A DNA stretch of 64,000 bases, taken from contig CM030932.1 in the NCBI GenBank assembly GCA_018136815.1, positions 2,959,019 through 3,023,018 of the forward strand. The letters are read 5' to 3'. The DNA comes from Isochrysis galbana (Eukaryota > Haptophyta > Isochrysidales > Isochrysidaceae). Numbering within the stretch: the first letter of the stretch is position 1; each line of letters opens with the position of its first letter. The notes beneath the pieces are model-generated. The model saw only the letters and a program-made list of their open reading frames with translations. It ran no database searches and was not told where the DNA came from. Position numbers and translations under genes: made by a program. Positions 1-11,082 of this stretch are shown piece after piece.

Positions 1-285
1 GTCCGGATGGGCCATCGCCTTTGCGCATGAGGCCATGAGGGGAGCTAGGAGCATGGACGGCGTGCGTGGGCCGGGCTCGATTGTGCAGGATGCGAACATG
101 ACGCAGTGAACAGAAACGCCTAGTGCATGATGATGTATTGGGCAAGTGGGATTCATTCATCATCACGATTCTTGCATGTCAACTGCCTCTAAGCCTCTAA
201 GCTGGTTGCGGGTATGTCGACGGACGGCGATGTTACTGAGAAACCGTCCGAAGATTCGTGGCTATCGCCTAGTACTGACACGGTA

Positions 286-432
286 CAATAATAATAATAA
301 TAATAAAACAACTGAGCGTCAGTACCACTACTCCCACTAGCCCGGTACTATCACGACACCCCTTAGTTAGCGCACCTGCCCGTACGCCTTGACGTGTGCT
401 GTCACTAGACACATACGCATATGCACCCCTAC
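286..432. repeat. (ATA)n microsatellite plus dispersed repeat, copy 1
   Basis: A short ATA/AAT run is followed from about 309 by a ~120-bp segment that recurs with few changes at 49078-49200. Both copies carry the same order of landmarks, including GTACCACTACTCCCAC and GCACCTGCCCGTACGCC. No coding capacity is seen. It is probably a dispersed element of unknown class. Confidence 0.7.
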
Positions 433-447
433 GAATCTAGCGAGGCA

Positions 448-535
448 AGCGTGGTAGAGGCAGGGGGGGCCAGGGGCTGAGCCCCAGCCTCCACTACCCC
501 CTGAGCTGCCCTGGTTGGCCTTGGGAGCCGCCCGA
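448..535 (+). repeat. Fragment related to the R1 retroposon interior
   Basis: The segment has the R1 interior order: a GAGGCAGGG block, then CCAGGGGCTGAGCCCCAGCCTCC, then CCCCCTGAGCTG. This matches R1 at 28530-28580 and 49700-49755 in the same orientation but is more diverged. Positions 536-1372 hold no gene I can support; short GC-rich open frames there show no family motif. Confidence 0.5.
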
Positions 536-1372
536 AGCCCTCTGTCTGCCTGGCGACCAGGGATGGGGGGGGAGTCAGCTCGAGGGTCGAGGGCAGGCCC
601 ATGCCGGGCGTGGGAGTGCGAGTCACGGCCCGCGCCCACTAGGGGTCTGGGCCAGAGTGTTGATTGCCCACCAGCAGCGGGTTAACACCACACTGCCGGT
701 GCTGTGTACTACTGTGCACCCACGCACCCACGCACTCACGCACCCACTGAATGCTACGTGCCGCGCGTGCGCGCGCACGAGGAGCTGCACGGCCAAGTGG
801 CAAGTGGGGAGAGTTGCTCTTCGGCACGGGCACCATGGCCGACTTGGAGCTTGCGCGCCTGCACTTGCTGCTGCGCGCGCTGCGCTGCTGCCGCTACACG
901 GGCGGCGCGCCGGCGCGCCCGCGCACGAAGGGACCGTGCTACTCCTTGTGCACGCGTGGGCCGCCTACTGCGTGGGGAGGCAGCGGCGACGGTCGGAGGT
1001 GCGCCGGCGGTGCCCGCCGCCGCCTTCGCGGCCGTGGACCGGCTGCTCGCCGCACTCGCTGCGCGCGACCAACTGGCCGACGCTCATGTTGCGCGCTGCG
1101 CGTCGCCTGCGCGTTTCACTTGCGCGTGTCCCGATAGGCATTTTGTCATTTGACCGCGCATGCCCTCGCGCTGCCCGCTAAAGCAAGCAGAATCAGCAAC
1201 CAGCAACCGCAACAGTGACGAGTGGAAGTGCGTAAACACCGTGTCAACACTTGTTGTGCCCTGCGTCAACACTTGTAAGAGGCCAGATGGGTTAACACCT
1301 TGCCCAAGCTACTGTAATGGGCCCTCGAGGGCGTGTGGGCGTGTCAACGTGAACCCATACGCCCTGGTCAAA

Positions 1373-2030
1373 GTGTCCTTCCCCACCCTTGAACTGGTGA
1401 ATGCTTGCGGATCATCTGGATCTGGCATTGGCCACCACTGAAGAATTTGAATTTGTGTAGACTGACCATATTGTCCAGGTCCCACCAGTTGTGGGAACGC
1501 GTGGCGCACTCGGCAGCCACAAATTCGAAGGAAAGATCTTCATCGAATTCGTCGAGTCCATTCGATGTTGTGTTGCACCCTTGAGCGTCGACGCGCGCGC
1601 TGGTGTCATATGGAGATTGCGGTGACGCGGTGACCTCTCGGCGGGGGTACCACGACGTTTGTAATTGTAGTCTTGTAGAGCATCTTGTTGGCTAGCATCC
1701 CTAGCCACATCCACCGGACGAGCCCTGCGCCAACCGCGCACACCCCCATCGCGGGGGAGGGGCTCCGTTGCCGTCGACGGGCTACGGTCCCGCACCACTA
1801 CGGTTATACTAACACAACCATCAAAACTCGGACGATGACACGATGACCGTTAGAACTTATAGCGTCGTATGACATCTTGTTAGCTAGCATTCCTAGCCAC
1901 ATACACCGGACGAGCCATGCGCCAACCGCGCACACCCCCATCGCGGGGTAGGGGCTCCGTTGCCGTCGAAGGGCTACGGTCCCGCAGCACTAAGGTTATA
2001 CTAACACAACAATAAAACTCTGACGCTCCC
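1373..2030. repeat. Direct-repeat module A-B-B, left copy
   Basis: Module A (about 1373-1655) is followed by two tandem ~180-bp copies of module B (about 1660-1840 and 1842-2024). Both B copies contain the CATCTTGTT-GCTAGCAT segment, the CCGCGCACACCCCCATCGCG segment and a GGTTATACTAACACAAC end. A single A plus a single B recur at 3584-4018. The two blocks flank about 1.55 kb of unrelated sequence, which recalls long terminal repeats, but no primer-binding site, polypurine tract or polyprotein is visible. Confidence 0.7.
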
Positions 2031-3583
2031 CCATCGCCAAAGGCGAAACCCTGATTCTCCCAATCGTTGCCATTCCCGAGAAAGGTACAAGCTTACCTTC
2101 GAGGCTGAAATGTGCTCAAGCGTCAAAGACATAGGCCAGCAACAATTCTTCGCCTAAGTCGGCGGCATCCAAACCTGTAACATTCCTGCGTCGTGACCCA
2201 GCACCTGGTTGCCTAGTTGAGGTTGAGTGAAGTGGAGGCTATTACCAAGCAAGTGACATGAAACATGAAGTCAGAGAATGGGCCATGCGGGGTTAAATCC
2301 AAGATGTTGGATTAATTTGATGTTTCCAGCGCGAGGTTGCGAAATTTTACGAATATATTCTTCTCAAGCGCCTTGGTCATCATATAAGCGATCTGATCTT
2401 CAGTCGATATCCACATCGGTATGGAAACACGATCGAGATATTGTTTGCGCCATCAAAGGGGCGACAGAGGGGATATTTCTTCCGGTCCCAATCGCGATCA
2501 GAGACATTGAGCATGAAAGCATCAAAAATAGTGTCACCAGAATTCTGTGAGGAGTCGCTCAAAATCTCATGGTCTGACAGTGAAGTGGCCATGAATGAAT
2601 GGCGCCTTTTCAAAGTCCTAGCCTGCTAAAAGACTAGCAGTCCAATTTTGGTTCGCGTGATGCCACCCTGTGAAGATGGAATGCCACCCTGTGAAGAGAG
2701 AACGGGACATCAGGAGGCCTCGGCGCTTTCTTTCGGTTCCTCGAGCGGTGGAGATGGCACCAGATTGCATCTGGAACAAGGGAGTGACCAGCCGTGCCAG
2801 CAGGGACGAAGTAGAATTCCCAGTCGTCATAATAGAAGAACGGGAGGTGTTTGGGTGAAAGTTCCCGTTCACCTGGGGCGACTGTGATTCGCTGCTGCAC
2901 CGTTCGGCCGCCCCCCCGCGCCCGGGAAGAGGCTAGCAGTTCGTCCGTCCGCGAGCGCCCAGCGGAGGGCTTCCCCCACGGGCCCCCCCCCTCTCGCGAG
3001 GTGGGGCGAGCGGAGGGAGGCCTCATCGGCTTTCCCCCCGCGCGGAGAACGGCGGGCGGAGTCGTCCCCGGAGCCCTTTTCTCGAGGGGAATATTTCCCC
3101 CCGCGCGGGGAACGCTCGGCGGTTCTTCTTCCTGGTGCGTGGGCGGGCCTCTTGGCGGTCTCCCCGCGCCGGGGGGGAATTGCAGCTTCCTGACGGCGCC
3201 CCGCGGCGTTTTCCCCGCGCGGGGGACGATCTGCGATTCCTGGAAATCGCCCGCGGCGTGGGACAGAGAAGACAGGCGGGCAGTTTTCTGCCACGATACA
3301 AGCGGGGAAGACGGGCAGTTATGCGAGGGGGAGATCGTATCTTGAACCGTCGAGATCGAATCTTCCCCATAGCAATGGCAGTCTTCCTGCTCGTGTTGAG
3401 CGAGTTGTGGAGACCATGCCGGCCCGGGATGACCTTTCCACGTGATGGCGTCCGGGGGGATTCGACGAGGATTGTCCTGCCCGGTGCCGTGGTGCAGAGC
3501 GGACGGCCGTTGCCTTCGCCGCACGACCCCCACAGCCGTAGAAGTAAGGGCTGAGTGGTGCTTGGAGTGATTCGATGTGGTAA
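2031..3583. other. Sequence between the A/B direct repeats, no gene seen
   Basis: About 1.55 kb without a convincing gene. From about 3030 to 3260 there are repeated short palindromic GC blocks built on CCCCGCGCGGGG and TTCCCCCCGCG. The same CGCGGGGGGAA-type motif clusters near 8.2, 15.8, 16.4 and 52.0-52.4 kb. Open frames crossing it on both strands are GC-rich artefacts with no recognisable motif. Confidence 0.5.
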
Positions 3584-4018
3584 AGTGTCCTTCCCACCCT
3601 TGAACTGGTGAATGCTTGCGGATCTGGTATCGGCCACCACTGAAGAATTTGTGTAGACTGACCATATTGTCCAGGTCCCACCAGTTGTGGGAACGTGTGG
3701 CCCGCTCGGCAGCCACAAATTCGAAGGAAAGATTTTCATCGAATGCGTCGAGTCCATTCGATGATGTGTTGCACCCTTGAGCGTCGACGCGCGCGCTGGT
3801 GTCATGGAGATTGCGGTGACCTCTCGGCGGGGGTACCAAGTTAGAACTTATAGCGTCGTATGGCATCTTGTTAGCTAGCATTCCTAGCCACATACACCGG
3901 ACGAGCCATGCGCCAACCGCGCACACCCCCATCGCGGGGGAGGGGCTCCGTTGCCGTCGACGGGCTACGGTCCCGCAGCACTAAGGTTATACTAACACAA
4001 CAATAAAACTCTGACGAT
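3584..4018. repeat. Direct-repeat module A-B, right copy
   Basis: Module A (3584-3835) matches 1373-1655. The following module B (3838-4018) is closer to the second left B copy: both start with TTAGAACTTATAGCGTCGTAT, which the first left B lacks. This copy therefore looks like a deletion or recombination product of the A-B-B arrangement. Confidence 0.7.
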
Positions 4019-5131
4019 GACCGTATGCGGCCGCCGGGGGGCCGCTCACAGAGCGCCGGGAGAGGAGGGGGTGCACTGTGATTGATGAGTCCGCCGGGGG
4101 GGGGGGGGGCTCTTGATGACATCAGACCGCCGCGGGGACACTAGACTATGGCCCCAGGAGAGGAGAGAAGGTGGGAGGAAAGAGAAAGGAGAGCGAGGGG
4201 AGAGAGAATAGGGGAGAGAGGGGGGAGAGGAGAGTGGAGGAAGGGGGAGAGAGAGAGCGCGAGAGGCGCCACGCGCGGGCTGGGGGTTGCGTCAGCCTCT
4301 GCGCTCTCCCCGAACCCTACCAGCCGCCCTAACCTCTCCCGCCTCTCTCTCTCCCTCTTCCCCCCCCCCCCTTATCTTTTCCTCTCTTCTCTCACCTCTT
4401 CCTCTTTCACTCACGACAAAGTAGGTTACTTCTCGACAGCTTCTCTCTCTCTCTCACTCTCTCTCTCTCCCCCCCCCCCCCACCCACTCGCTCTCCCCCC
4501 CCCCCCTTCTCTCCACAGGTCTTTCAAGATCAGAAGCCTCCAAGGGGTCTTCTAATGTCCCCCCACCAGAGCGTTCTCGTCCGTAAAGCAGAGGAAACGA
4601 ACGAGAGAGGGACAAGGAGGGGAGGAAGAGAGAGAGGAGAGGATGAAAAGGCTTTAGTGGTCGGCCGCGCGGCGGATCTTTGTGTTGGGCTGTGCTCGCC
4701 TTCCTCTTCCTCTGTGCGAAGGCGCGAGCACGTTGTCAAGGATCCCACGTAGAAAAGCTCTTAAGAAAGAGCCCCTCTACGAGAAGTAAACAGTGTTCCC
4801 TCCTTGGGGCGCGATCGGCCGGTGTGGTCCCCAACCGGCTGAGGAGACGAGGGGGGATGAGCGGGGGGGAGAGAGAGCGGGGGGGGAGAGAGAGAGAAGC
4901 TGTCGAACCAAGCTACTTGATCAGGTAAGACAAGCCGACGGCGAGTGAAAGAGGAGAAGAGGTGAGAGAAGAGAGGAAGAGGAGGGGGCGGGGGGGAATA
5001 GAGAGAGGGAGAGGCGAGAGAGAGAGAGAGCCGCCTGGCGCCAGCCCAACTCCCCCCCCCCCCCTCCCCCTCTTCTGCTCCTTCCCGCTCCCCCCCCTCC
5101 CTTCTCCCTCCCGCTCCTGCCAACACGCCCG

Positions 5132-5134
<3 letters not shown>
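4019..5134. repeat. Low-complexity purine/pyrimidine tracts
   Basis: Long runs of G, C, (GA)n and (CT)n occupy about 4080-4520 and 4850-5130. All open frames here encode Ser/Leu/Pro or Arg/Glu/Gly low complexity and are not supported as genes. Confidence 0.6.

Positions 5135-5226
<92 letters not shown>
5135..5226. repeat. (CA)n microsatellite
   Basis: An essentially uninterrupted run of about 46 CA units. On the minus strand it produces a spurious Val-Cys repeat frame. It sits immediately upstream of the weak ORF at 5244. Confidence 0.97.
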
Positions 5227-5228
<2 letters not shown>

Positions 5229-5243
5229 ACGTCCCATCCTAGA

Positions 5244-5723
5244 ATGCCTCACTCGCGCCTCGCACTTCTCCCCCTCCTCCTCTCTCTGCCTTCCTCCCTC
5301 ACCTTCTCCCCTGCGGGAGGCGACGCCTTTGCAATCTTTGGGAACGCCCACACCAAGGTGCTGATCAAGCAGTGGTCGCCTAAGCCACTGGGCGTCTCGA
5401 CAGGTTCGGTCATGCTCCCCGCTTCCACAGAGAATATGCAGCGCTTCGTTCGCGCTCGCATCCTCCTAGAAGATCCGTCGGTCGGGTGCGTCGCGAGTGC
5501 CGGAGGAGATGATGCAGGCATCTCGCTCATCCTCACCAAATTCACGGGCGCGGAGCACCAGCTGCTCATGCCCTTATGGCAGCCGAACACTAAGGCATCC
5601 GCCACCTTCCGCAAACTCGCCGACTGGCACAAGGAGCGCCTCTCCCACAGGCTCCTCTCGGGCGCGCACATTGAGCGGCCCGAGGACCGCAAGGCGTGGG
5701 CCGAGGCCGACCACTTGCCATGA
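5244..5723 (+). CDS. Hypothetical signal-peptide protein
   Basis: A 159-residue frame starts at an ATG just after the CA microsatellite. Residues 1-20 form a hydrophobic Leu-rich stretch (RLALLPLLLSL) ending near a Ser-rich possible cleavage site, so a secreted or endomembrane protein is suggested. The remainder is mixed-composition and not low complexity, with patches such as FAIFGNAHTKVLIKQW and LADWHKERLSHRLL, which favours real coding. I do not recognise the family. The stop at 5721-5723 may instead lie in an intron, because a different frame downstream (5700-5790) also looks protein-like. Confidence is limited by lack of a homologue and possible missing exons. Confidence 0.4.
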   Translation: MPHSRLALLPLLLSLPSSLTFSPAGGDAFAIFGNAHTKVLIKQWSPKPLGVSTGSVMLPASTENMQRFVRARILLEDPSVGCVASAGGDDAGISLILTKFTGAEHQLLMPLWQPNTKASATFRKLADWHKERLSHRLLSGAHIERPEDRKAWAEADHLP

Positions 5724-8527
5724 TCGCTCTGCGCATCCCACTCGCCCCCGAGGAATCCATGGACCTCCGTGTCATGTACACTACTGCCCTTCCCCTGTAC
5801 CGTTCTGTGCCGCTGCCGCCGTCTGTAGTGATGCCTCTTGCCAGGCTGTCCTCTCGTCCGCCCCCTCCTTTTGGGCCGCTGCGGCCTCCTCCTTATGCGT
5901 GGCCCGCCTCGACGAATCGGGCGTCGGGCCTCGCTGCCAGGGCCAGTCTGCGCCATGTGCGCCCCGCACCGCGCGCACACACTTGTCCCCGTTACCGCAT
6001 CTTGCCACATTTTCTCCATGATGTTCGCTGCGGCGTGCCGCCCGTGGCCCAAACCTCAACTACCTCGGCGGGAAGAACTGCAGACGACCTAGCATTGTAG
6101 GCACTTCTCCTCCTCTCTCTACATCTGTATCTTTCTGTCCACGCTCATCCTTCAAGCCCGGCCTGCTCAAGATGTGCAGGGCCTGTGGCCCCAAGCCTGT
6201 GTGTCTCCTACTGCGAAGCCTTGAACGCATGATGACAAGTGTTACCTCGCTTGATACTTGGGGTCCACGAGAACACCCTACCTGCCTCCACCCCCAATCG
6301 TTCGTGTGTCGGCCGGCCTCTATCCCACCGCGGACAAGCGCCCGCCCGACGCGCGCACCTCCCGCACGGTGCTGACGCCCGTGTGGCGGCGAGTCGTGTT
6401 TGGTTGTAGAGTTGTCGCTAATTTTTGAGCCCGAAGGCGTGAATGTATGTCGTCCATCGACATGACTGGTCTGCGCAGCTACCTCGAGTCTCCTTACTCT
6501 TTCGAGGAGTTCGGGGTGTGTACATCTGACGGATGCATCCGAGAAAGTGTGTGTGTAACTGAGTTTATACTTGAGGTTGCGATCAACTAAATTTATACTT
6601 TAAGTAATACTTGGTTCACTCAACCAAGTTTAAGTTTATGCTTGGTTCACTCATGGGCGGGCACGAGCCCCCCCTCTCTCCACTCCTCCCCTGCTGTGGG
6701 GGAGGAACCACTCATCCTCCTGACATGCCTCATGGCACACTAAAGTAAACTTGGTTCACCCGCCATGGGGAGCACGAAGCACCAGTGATGGTGCATCAGT
6801 ACTGACGTCAGTTTTTTTTTACATCAGTATCAGTTCACCTCAAGCTGACAACTGATGTCAGTTGTCAGTTGTCAGCAGCTTGGAGCGGGGAGAAAAGCAA
6901 AACACGCAGTCCTCTTTACTTTCTACAGCCACAGAAAAAAATACGTAAAACAAGCCAATGTGGGGTTCGAATTCGTGCCGCCCAGTATCGCACTGACGGA
7001 TCCGAGGTTACCACTGCCTCAGATGGGAACAGAGGGGACGGAAGGGAAGCGGCGAGAGGCGCGGCGGAAGTTGGGGGGTGGCCAATGACGGGCTGGACCA
7101 CCTCCTCAGCAGAGAAAGGCGGGAGGACGGGCTTGGGCGAGGGCGAGCGCGACGACAGAGCGGACATGGCTGGGAGGGTCGGGATGGATAGGCGGAGGCT
7201 GAGGGATTGGTGGGGTTTGGTATTGGTATTGAGGTAGTGTTGAGAACGAGGGACGAGAAGGGGAACGAGAACGAGAACGAGAGCGACGAACGAAGAACGA
7301 CAGACGACAGACGGTCAGGGGCCGATGGACCGACGAGATGACACTACACTCACGTCAACACTCTCCACACTAACGTATCCCTATCACGGAACGCAAAGGA
7401 ACCCGCTGACAGATCGAACAAGGAAGAGAATGCCGACAAGAGAGCGACGGGGCGACGGACGATCCGACGGGGGCGACGGTTACGCACAGGAATAAGGAGG
7501 GAATCTTTCGAAAACCCTTAAGTGATTTGATGAAGACCGAAGTAAAATAGCGCCACGGTATAATCCAACGGCCAACACCTGAGGGGGAATCGGGGTCACG
7601 CAAGGGGGCGGTTCCTTGCACCGGCGATACCTGAACGCGCGACTTCGCCTAAAACGCGAGGAGCACGCAAGGAGGTAAGCCAGGTGAGGGGCAAGCAGGC
7701 GACAAGGGAGGCGACAAAGGAGGCGAGGGCAACAAGGGCGAATGGACGAATGTAGGACCCTGCGACGGTGACTCGTGGCTAGCCTGCAAGGAGGGAACAT
7801 AGAAACGCAAACAACTTCTAAAACAAAAAGGTCGATCGCGGATGCGACACCCCCTTGCTAGAATCGAGCTTCCATGCGAGAGAGCAGTGAGCGAAACAAA
7901 ACCACGCAAGGGAGGAGCAAAGACGAAACAGCTAAACGAAAGGGCAGCCACACCCGTCCGGACGGTTAGGTGAAGAATCGGCGGTCGGCACGGCAGTCCG
8001 CAAGACCGCAGGATTCAGCATAATAGTCCCCTCCCTTCTCTCTTTTACGAGAGTTTTACCTGAGGGTTTAGGCAGTGTGGCTAACGCCCAACTATTACAC
8101 GGCTGGCCCTGTAACACTTGCTCCGGGGGGGGTTAAGTCAGTGGTTTTGCAAGGCGATGTTCGTGGGCAAAATGACGGCTTGCTGACAGGAAACAAGAGA
8201 GCTCCACGCGGGGGGAACTATTCGGCGGCCGCGGGGGGGAACTGGAAAGGAATTCCCGTACGTTCCCGTGGTGGGTGGTTCATCCCCCACAGCAGGGGAG
8301 GAGTGGAGAGTGGGGGAGACTCGTGCCCCCCCATGGGCGAACCAAGTATAAGCTTAGTTGGGATGGCAGGGACAAGAAAAGGACAAGCACAAGTGATTGG
8401 GGCGGCCTCATTATTGCGCATGCGCATGTGGTAGGCTATGCTAAAATCTACATCAACACTCCGTCACAGTTCCCCCTCATCATGCAAGGATGCAGCTCTC
8501 AAGCCATAAACCGTGCATCGCGTAGGC
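5724..8527. other. Intergenic stretch with R1 5'-module fragments
   Basis: No gene is supported. It contains a degenerate R1 5' module at about 6627-6733 (+), duplicated TTTATACTTGAG/TTTATACTT motifs at 6565-6640, a TGATGTCAGTTGTCAGTTGTCAG mini-repeat near 6850-6875, and an R1 5' module at about 8264-8360 (-). At 8205-8260 there is a cluster of the CGCGGGGGGAA motif found elsewhere in the window. Confidence 0.5.
8264..8360 (-). repeat. R1 retroposon, isolated 5' module
   Basis: The reverse complement starts CAACTAAGCTTATACTTGG, continues through the GCCCATGGGG hairpin and the CTCCTCCCCTG...GGGGGATG hairpin, then stops. It is about 100 bp and lacks the R1 interior and 3' tail. Comparable isolated 5' modules occur at 6627-6733 and 52938-53044. 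Confidence 0.7.
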
Positions 8528-10117
8528 TCAAGCATGTGAAGAGCCCGATCTCATCAACCTGTCCTCCTGCCGCCTGAGCTCCTCGGCTTGCGCGGCCAAG
8601 CGCGCGACAGTTTGTTGCCACGCACCAATGTCCACCGACGGCCCAACCAACCCGGGCAGATTGCCGGAGGAGCATGAGGAATTTTTACTTGCCACGAGCC
8701 CGGAGGCACGTCCCCTCGCTTCACCAATACTTGTTTGCAAACTGTTCGCCGTGTTGGTACGTGGTGGCACACCTCGGACTACATTAGGGAGCGAGGAGCC
8801 ATCTTCTGCCCGCTCACGCGCCTCGGACGCATCCACCCGAAGAGGCGCACGCACTGCGCTTTCAAAATCTTTCGCCCATCGACAGGCAACCTTTGAAGGC
8901 TCGTTATGCGCAGGGCCGGCCGTGGCGGGCCCCTCTCTCCGTCTTGACAGGTACTCGCTCGCCGGCTCGCGCGAGACATCGCGGAGGTGTAAACTCGCTA
9001 TAGTGCTCGTTTGCTTGTGTAGCTCCATGCACTTGCTCCGAAGTGCAGTTGTCCCATTGAAGCCGTTGTTAGGAGTGTGGTGAGGTGCCTCTTGCCGTTG
9101 GATGTGAGCCTTTGCCCCCGGGGCCTTGAGCAGCGTAACAATCTGCGCGATGTCGTCATCACTGAGTGGCGCGAGCCGAGCTCCCGCGCCACCGCGGCGC
9201 TGCAACTTGCGCGCCACTTGCACAATAGCGGCAGCAGCCGGCCGGGTTGCCGGGTCGACGCGCAGCATGGCGCGAATAAGCGCGATAAAGGCGTCATCGA
9301 CGAACGCGCCCTGGGGCACCCTCCACTTGCCAGAGATGATTTGAACAGGGGAGGCCTCAGCAAATGGATGAGCGCCAAAGCACAGTGTGTAGAGGAGGCA
9401 TCCGAGCGCCCAGACGTCAGCCGCCGGGCCGACGCGCAGGCCGGAGTGCAGGTCGCACAACTCGGGGGCGCGATACATAGGTGTGGTGTGTGCATTCACC
9501 CACTCCTCCAGCTGATACCGCCCGCGCCGATCGAGCGCACTCGGCAACACTCCAGCGGGCTCGCCCTCGGGACTCTCAAGAGTCGAGCCAAAATCGCAGA
9601 GGAAAAAGGAGTCAGCAGCGCCACCGGACCTAGTGCTCGAGACGAGAACGTTTTCTAGCTTCACGTCCATGTGCGCAAGACAACGCTCGTGCATGAAGTC
9701 GAGCGCACCTGCGATCTGCTCGAGTGCACGCAGCTTGGTGAGTGGCCTCATTGGCGTGGATGACGCATAGTCCCACAAGTGGCCGCCGTTGCAGAGCGGA
9801 AGAAGGAGGAGATACTCTCCACCTCCGTCCCGCCGCCGCTCCGATGTCTCGGCAAGGAGAGGTAGCACCGCTTCGTGCCGACCGAGCGCCGCATGCGAGA
9901 GGATCTCTCTCTCTGCGAGCTCGGCCGCCTCTCCGTCTGCGGCAATGATCTGTTTCACGACGAGCAGCTCGCCTGAATTGAGCTCCTTGGCCTCGAAAAG
10001 GGTGGCATGGCCTCCCTCCGCCAGCTGGCGCGTCAAGCGGAGCTGCCGCCCACCGATCGAGATGAGCCTGCCCACGCCGTCGCTCGATGAGCCGTCCAGC
10101 CCCAGGAAGCGAAGCAT
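8528..10117 (-). CDS. NAK-family (AAK1/GAK-like) Ser/Thr protein kinase
   Basis: A single-exon, 529-residue protein with an N-terminal kinase domain (about residues 22-305) and a Ser/Ala/Arg-rich tail. Visible landmarks are the glycine loop LAEGGHATLF (32-41), VVK with Lys55, the alpha-C Glu near 71, the catalytic loop HMDVKLEN (H149-M-D151), DFG at 175-177, APEL at 217-220 and ADVWALGCLLY. The GG-aromatic/His loop, the HxDxKxEN loop and WALGCLLY fit Numb-associated kinases, which phosphorylate clathrin-adaptor subunits and regulate endocytosis. Met in place of Arg in HRD is noteworthy, but Asp, Lys and Asn are kept, so activity is expected. The C-terminal ~220 residues show no domain I recognise. 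The start lies at the first ATG of the conserved frame. The upstream (GA)n tract at 10240-10310 may mark the 5' region. Confidence 0.88.
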   Translation of the reverse strand: MLRFLGLDGSSSDGVGRLISIGGRQLRLTRQLAEGGHATLFEAKELNSGELLVVKQIIAADGEAAELAEREILSHAALGRHEAVLPLLAETSERRRDGGGEYLLLLPLCNGGHLWDYASSTPMRPLTKLRALEQIAGALDFMHERCLAHMDVKLENVLVSSTRSGGAADSFFLCDFGSTLESPEGEPAGVLPSALDRRGRYQLEEWVNAHTTPMYRAPELCDLHSGLRVGPAADVWALGCLLYTLCFGAHPFAEASPVQIISGKWRVPQGAFVDDAFIALIRAMLRVDPATRPAAAAIVQVARKLQRRGGAGARLAPLSDDDIAQIVTLLKAPGAKAHIQRQEAPHHTPNNGFNGTTALRSKCMELHKQTSTIASLHLRDVSREPASEYLSRRREGPATAGPAHNEPSKVACRWAKDFESAVRAPLRVDASEARERAEDGSSLPNVVRGVPPRTNTANSLQTSIGEARGRASGLVASKNSSCSSGNLPGLVGPSVDIGAWQQTVARLAAQAEELRRQEDRLMRSGSSHA

Positions 10118-10239
10118 TCTCCTTCACTCCCTCACAGGCTGGAGGTGAGCGGGTGGATGGGAAGGGACAGCTCGGCTCGCTCGGCCGTGTTGCTGATGCG
10201 TGTATTCAGCCCTCTGAGTTCGCCAGAGAGGAAAGCGAG

Positions 10240-10312
10240 CGGAAGAAAAGCAAGTGGGAGATGGAGAGCGAGAGGGAGAGGGAGAGGGAGAGAGAGAGCG
10301 AGACAGGAGAGC
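10240..10312. repeat. (GA)n purine tract upstream of kinase gene
   Basis: A run of GAGAGGGAGAGGGAGAG on the plus strand is CT-rich on the kinase coding strand. Similar homopurine-homopyrimidine tracts lie at the 5' ends of most other genes here. A promoter or 5'UTR role is only inference. Confidence 0.5.
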
Positions 10313-10539
10313 GCTCGCCGCCGCGCGCGGCACCACCGCACTACCGCACCTCCGAAAACTACTCGTAGCAAATACATAGTAGTACTCTACTACTCTACTG
10401 GCTACTGGAGTTTTCTTGTCTGTGCTAGTTTAACCCTAGTATATGCCTAAAAAGTGATTTGCCGGTGCTTGCCTATCGGCTGGGGCACTTTGGGAGAGTT
10501 TTTTTTGGCGGGGAGGCCTTCAAACAGGCAGACTAGAAT

Positions 10540-10800
10540 CCCCTAAGCAAAAAAAAACTTCTTAATATCCTCGCCGCGCGCGCGACCCTGCACAGCAGCA
10601 TCTATGCAGCCACGCCCGTTCCCCTTATTCTTATTCCCCCTCTACCTGCCTTGCGGCGCATCCCTTCGTGCACTTTCTAGGGGCTGGGTGTGTGGGGCTT
10701 TCAGTGGCAGGCGGCGTGAGCCGATCCCCGGCGGCATGTTTCCCTCCTTCCTCCTGCGCCATCGGGCTATCGGCTGATTGTTTAGTCATCACAGTCAGTA
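10540..10800 (-). mobile_element. LINE 3'UTR fragment (type B tail)
   Basis: On the minus strand it ends GGCGAGGATATTAAGAAG followed by a T run. It shares CCTTGCGGCGCAT, CTTTCTAGGGGCTGGGTGTGTGGGG and GGCGGCGTG landmarks with the LINE 3' region at 50176-50460. There is no ORF. It is a 5'-truncated LINE insertion. Confidence 0.75.
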
Positions 10801-10814
10801 GTCGCGTGATAAAA

Positions 10815-10968
10815 CCTTCTAATATTCTTACCGCACTCGCGGCGAATGGAACCACTACCTACTACACGTAGTACGTAGCATACTTTCTACACCCCCACTC
10901 CCCCGGCCCTTCTCCCCCCGCCATCAGGCGGCTCCCCCCGTACACTACTAGGGGGATAGGGGTGAAGA
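10815..10968 (-). repeat. R1/LINE 3'-end fragment
   Basis: It matches the first ~165 bp (plus-strand order) of the R1 copy at 45901, from AACCTTCTAATATTCTTACC through CCCCCGGCCC and ACTACTAGGGGGATAGGGGTGAAG, then diverges. This is the 3' end of a minus-oriented R1. Confidence 0.75.
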
Positions 10969-11082
10969 AGTCGCGTTCTGTCAAAAGAGGGCCAGGTGAT
11001 AGTTTTGTTTTCACTCAGTGCTAGTACAGGCGCAAGGACGCGGCGCGCAGAGCGCGCACCATTCGATTTATCGAGTGAGGTA

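Noticed and set aside
704-1181. Three overlapping long frames, one starting MADLELARLHLLLRAL
   Set aside because: All are driven by GC content. None has a motif, and the protein-like stretches fall in different frames without a splice-site solution.
2634-3932. 432-codon minus-strand frame across the A-B repeat region
   Set aside because: It spans direct repeats and GC palindromes, has no recognisable domain, and the repeated portion is not kept open in the left copy.
4761-5351. 196-codon minus-strand frame with a Val-Cys repeat
   Set aside because: It is the translation of the CA microsatellite plus purine tracts, not a gene.
6955-7000. GGTTCGAATTC, resembling a tRNA B box
   Set aside because: No A box, acceptor stem or T-stem pairing can be formed around it on either strand.
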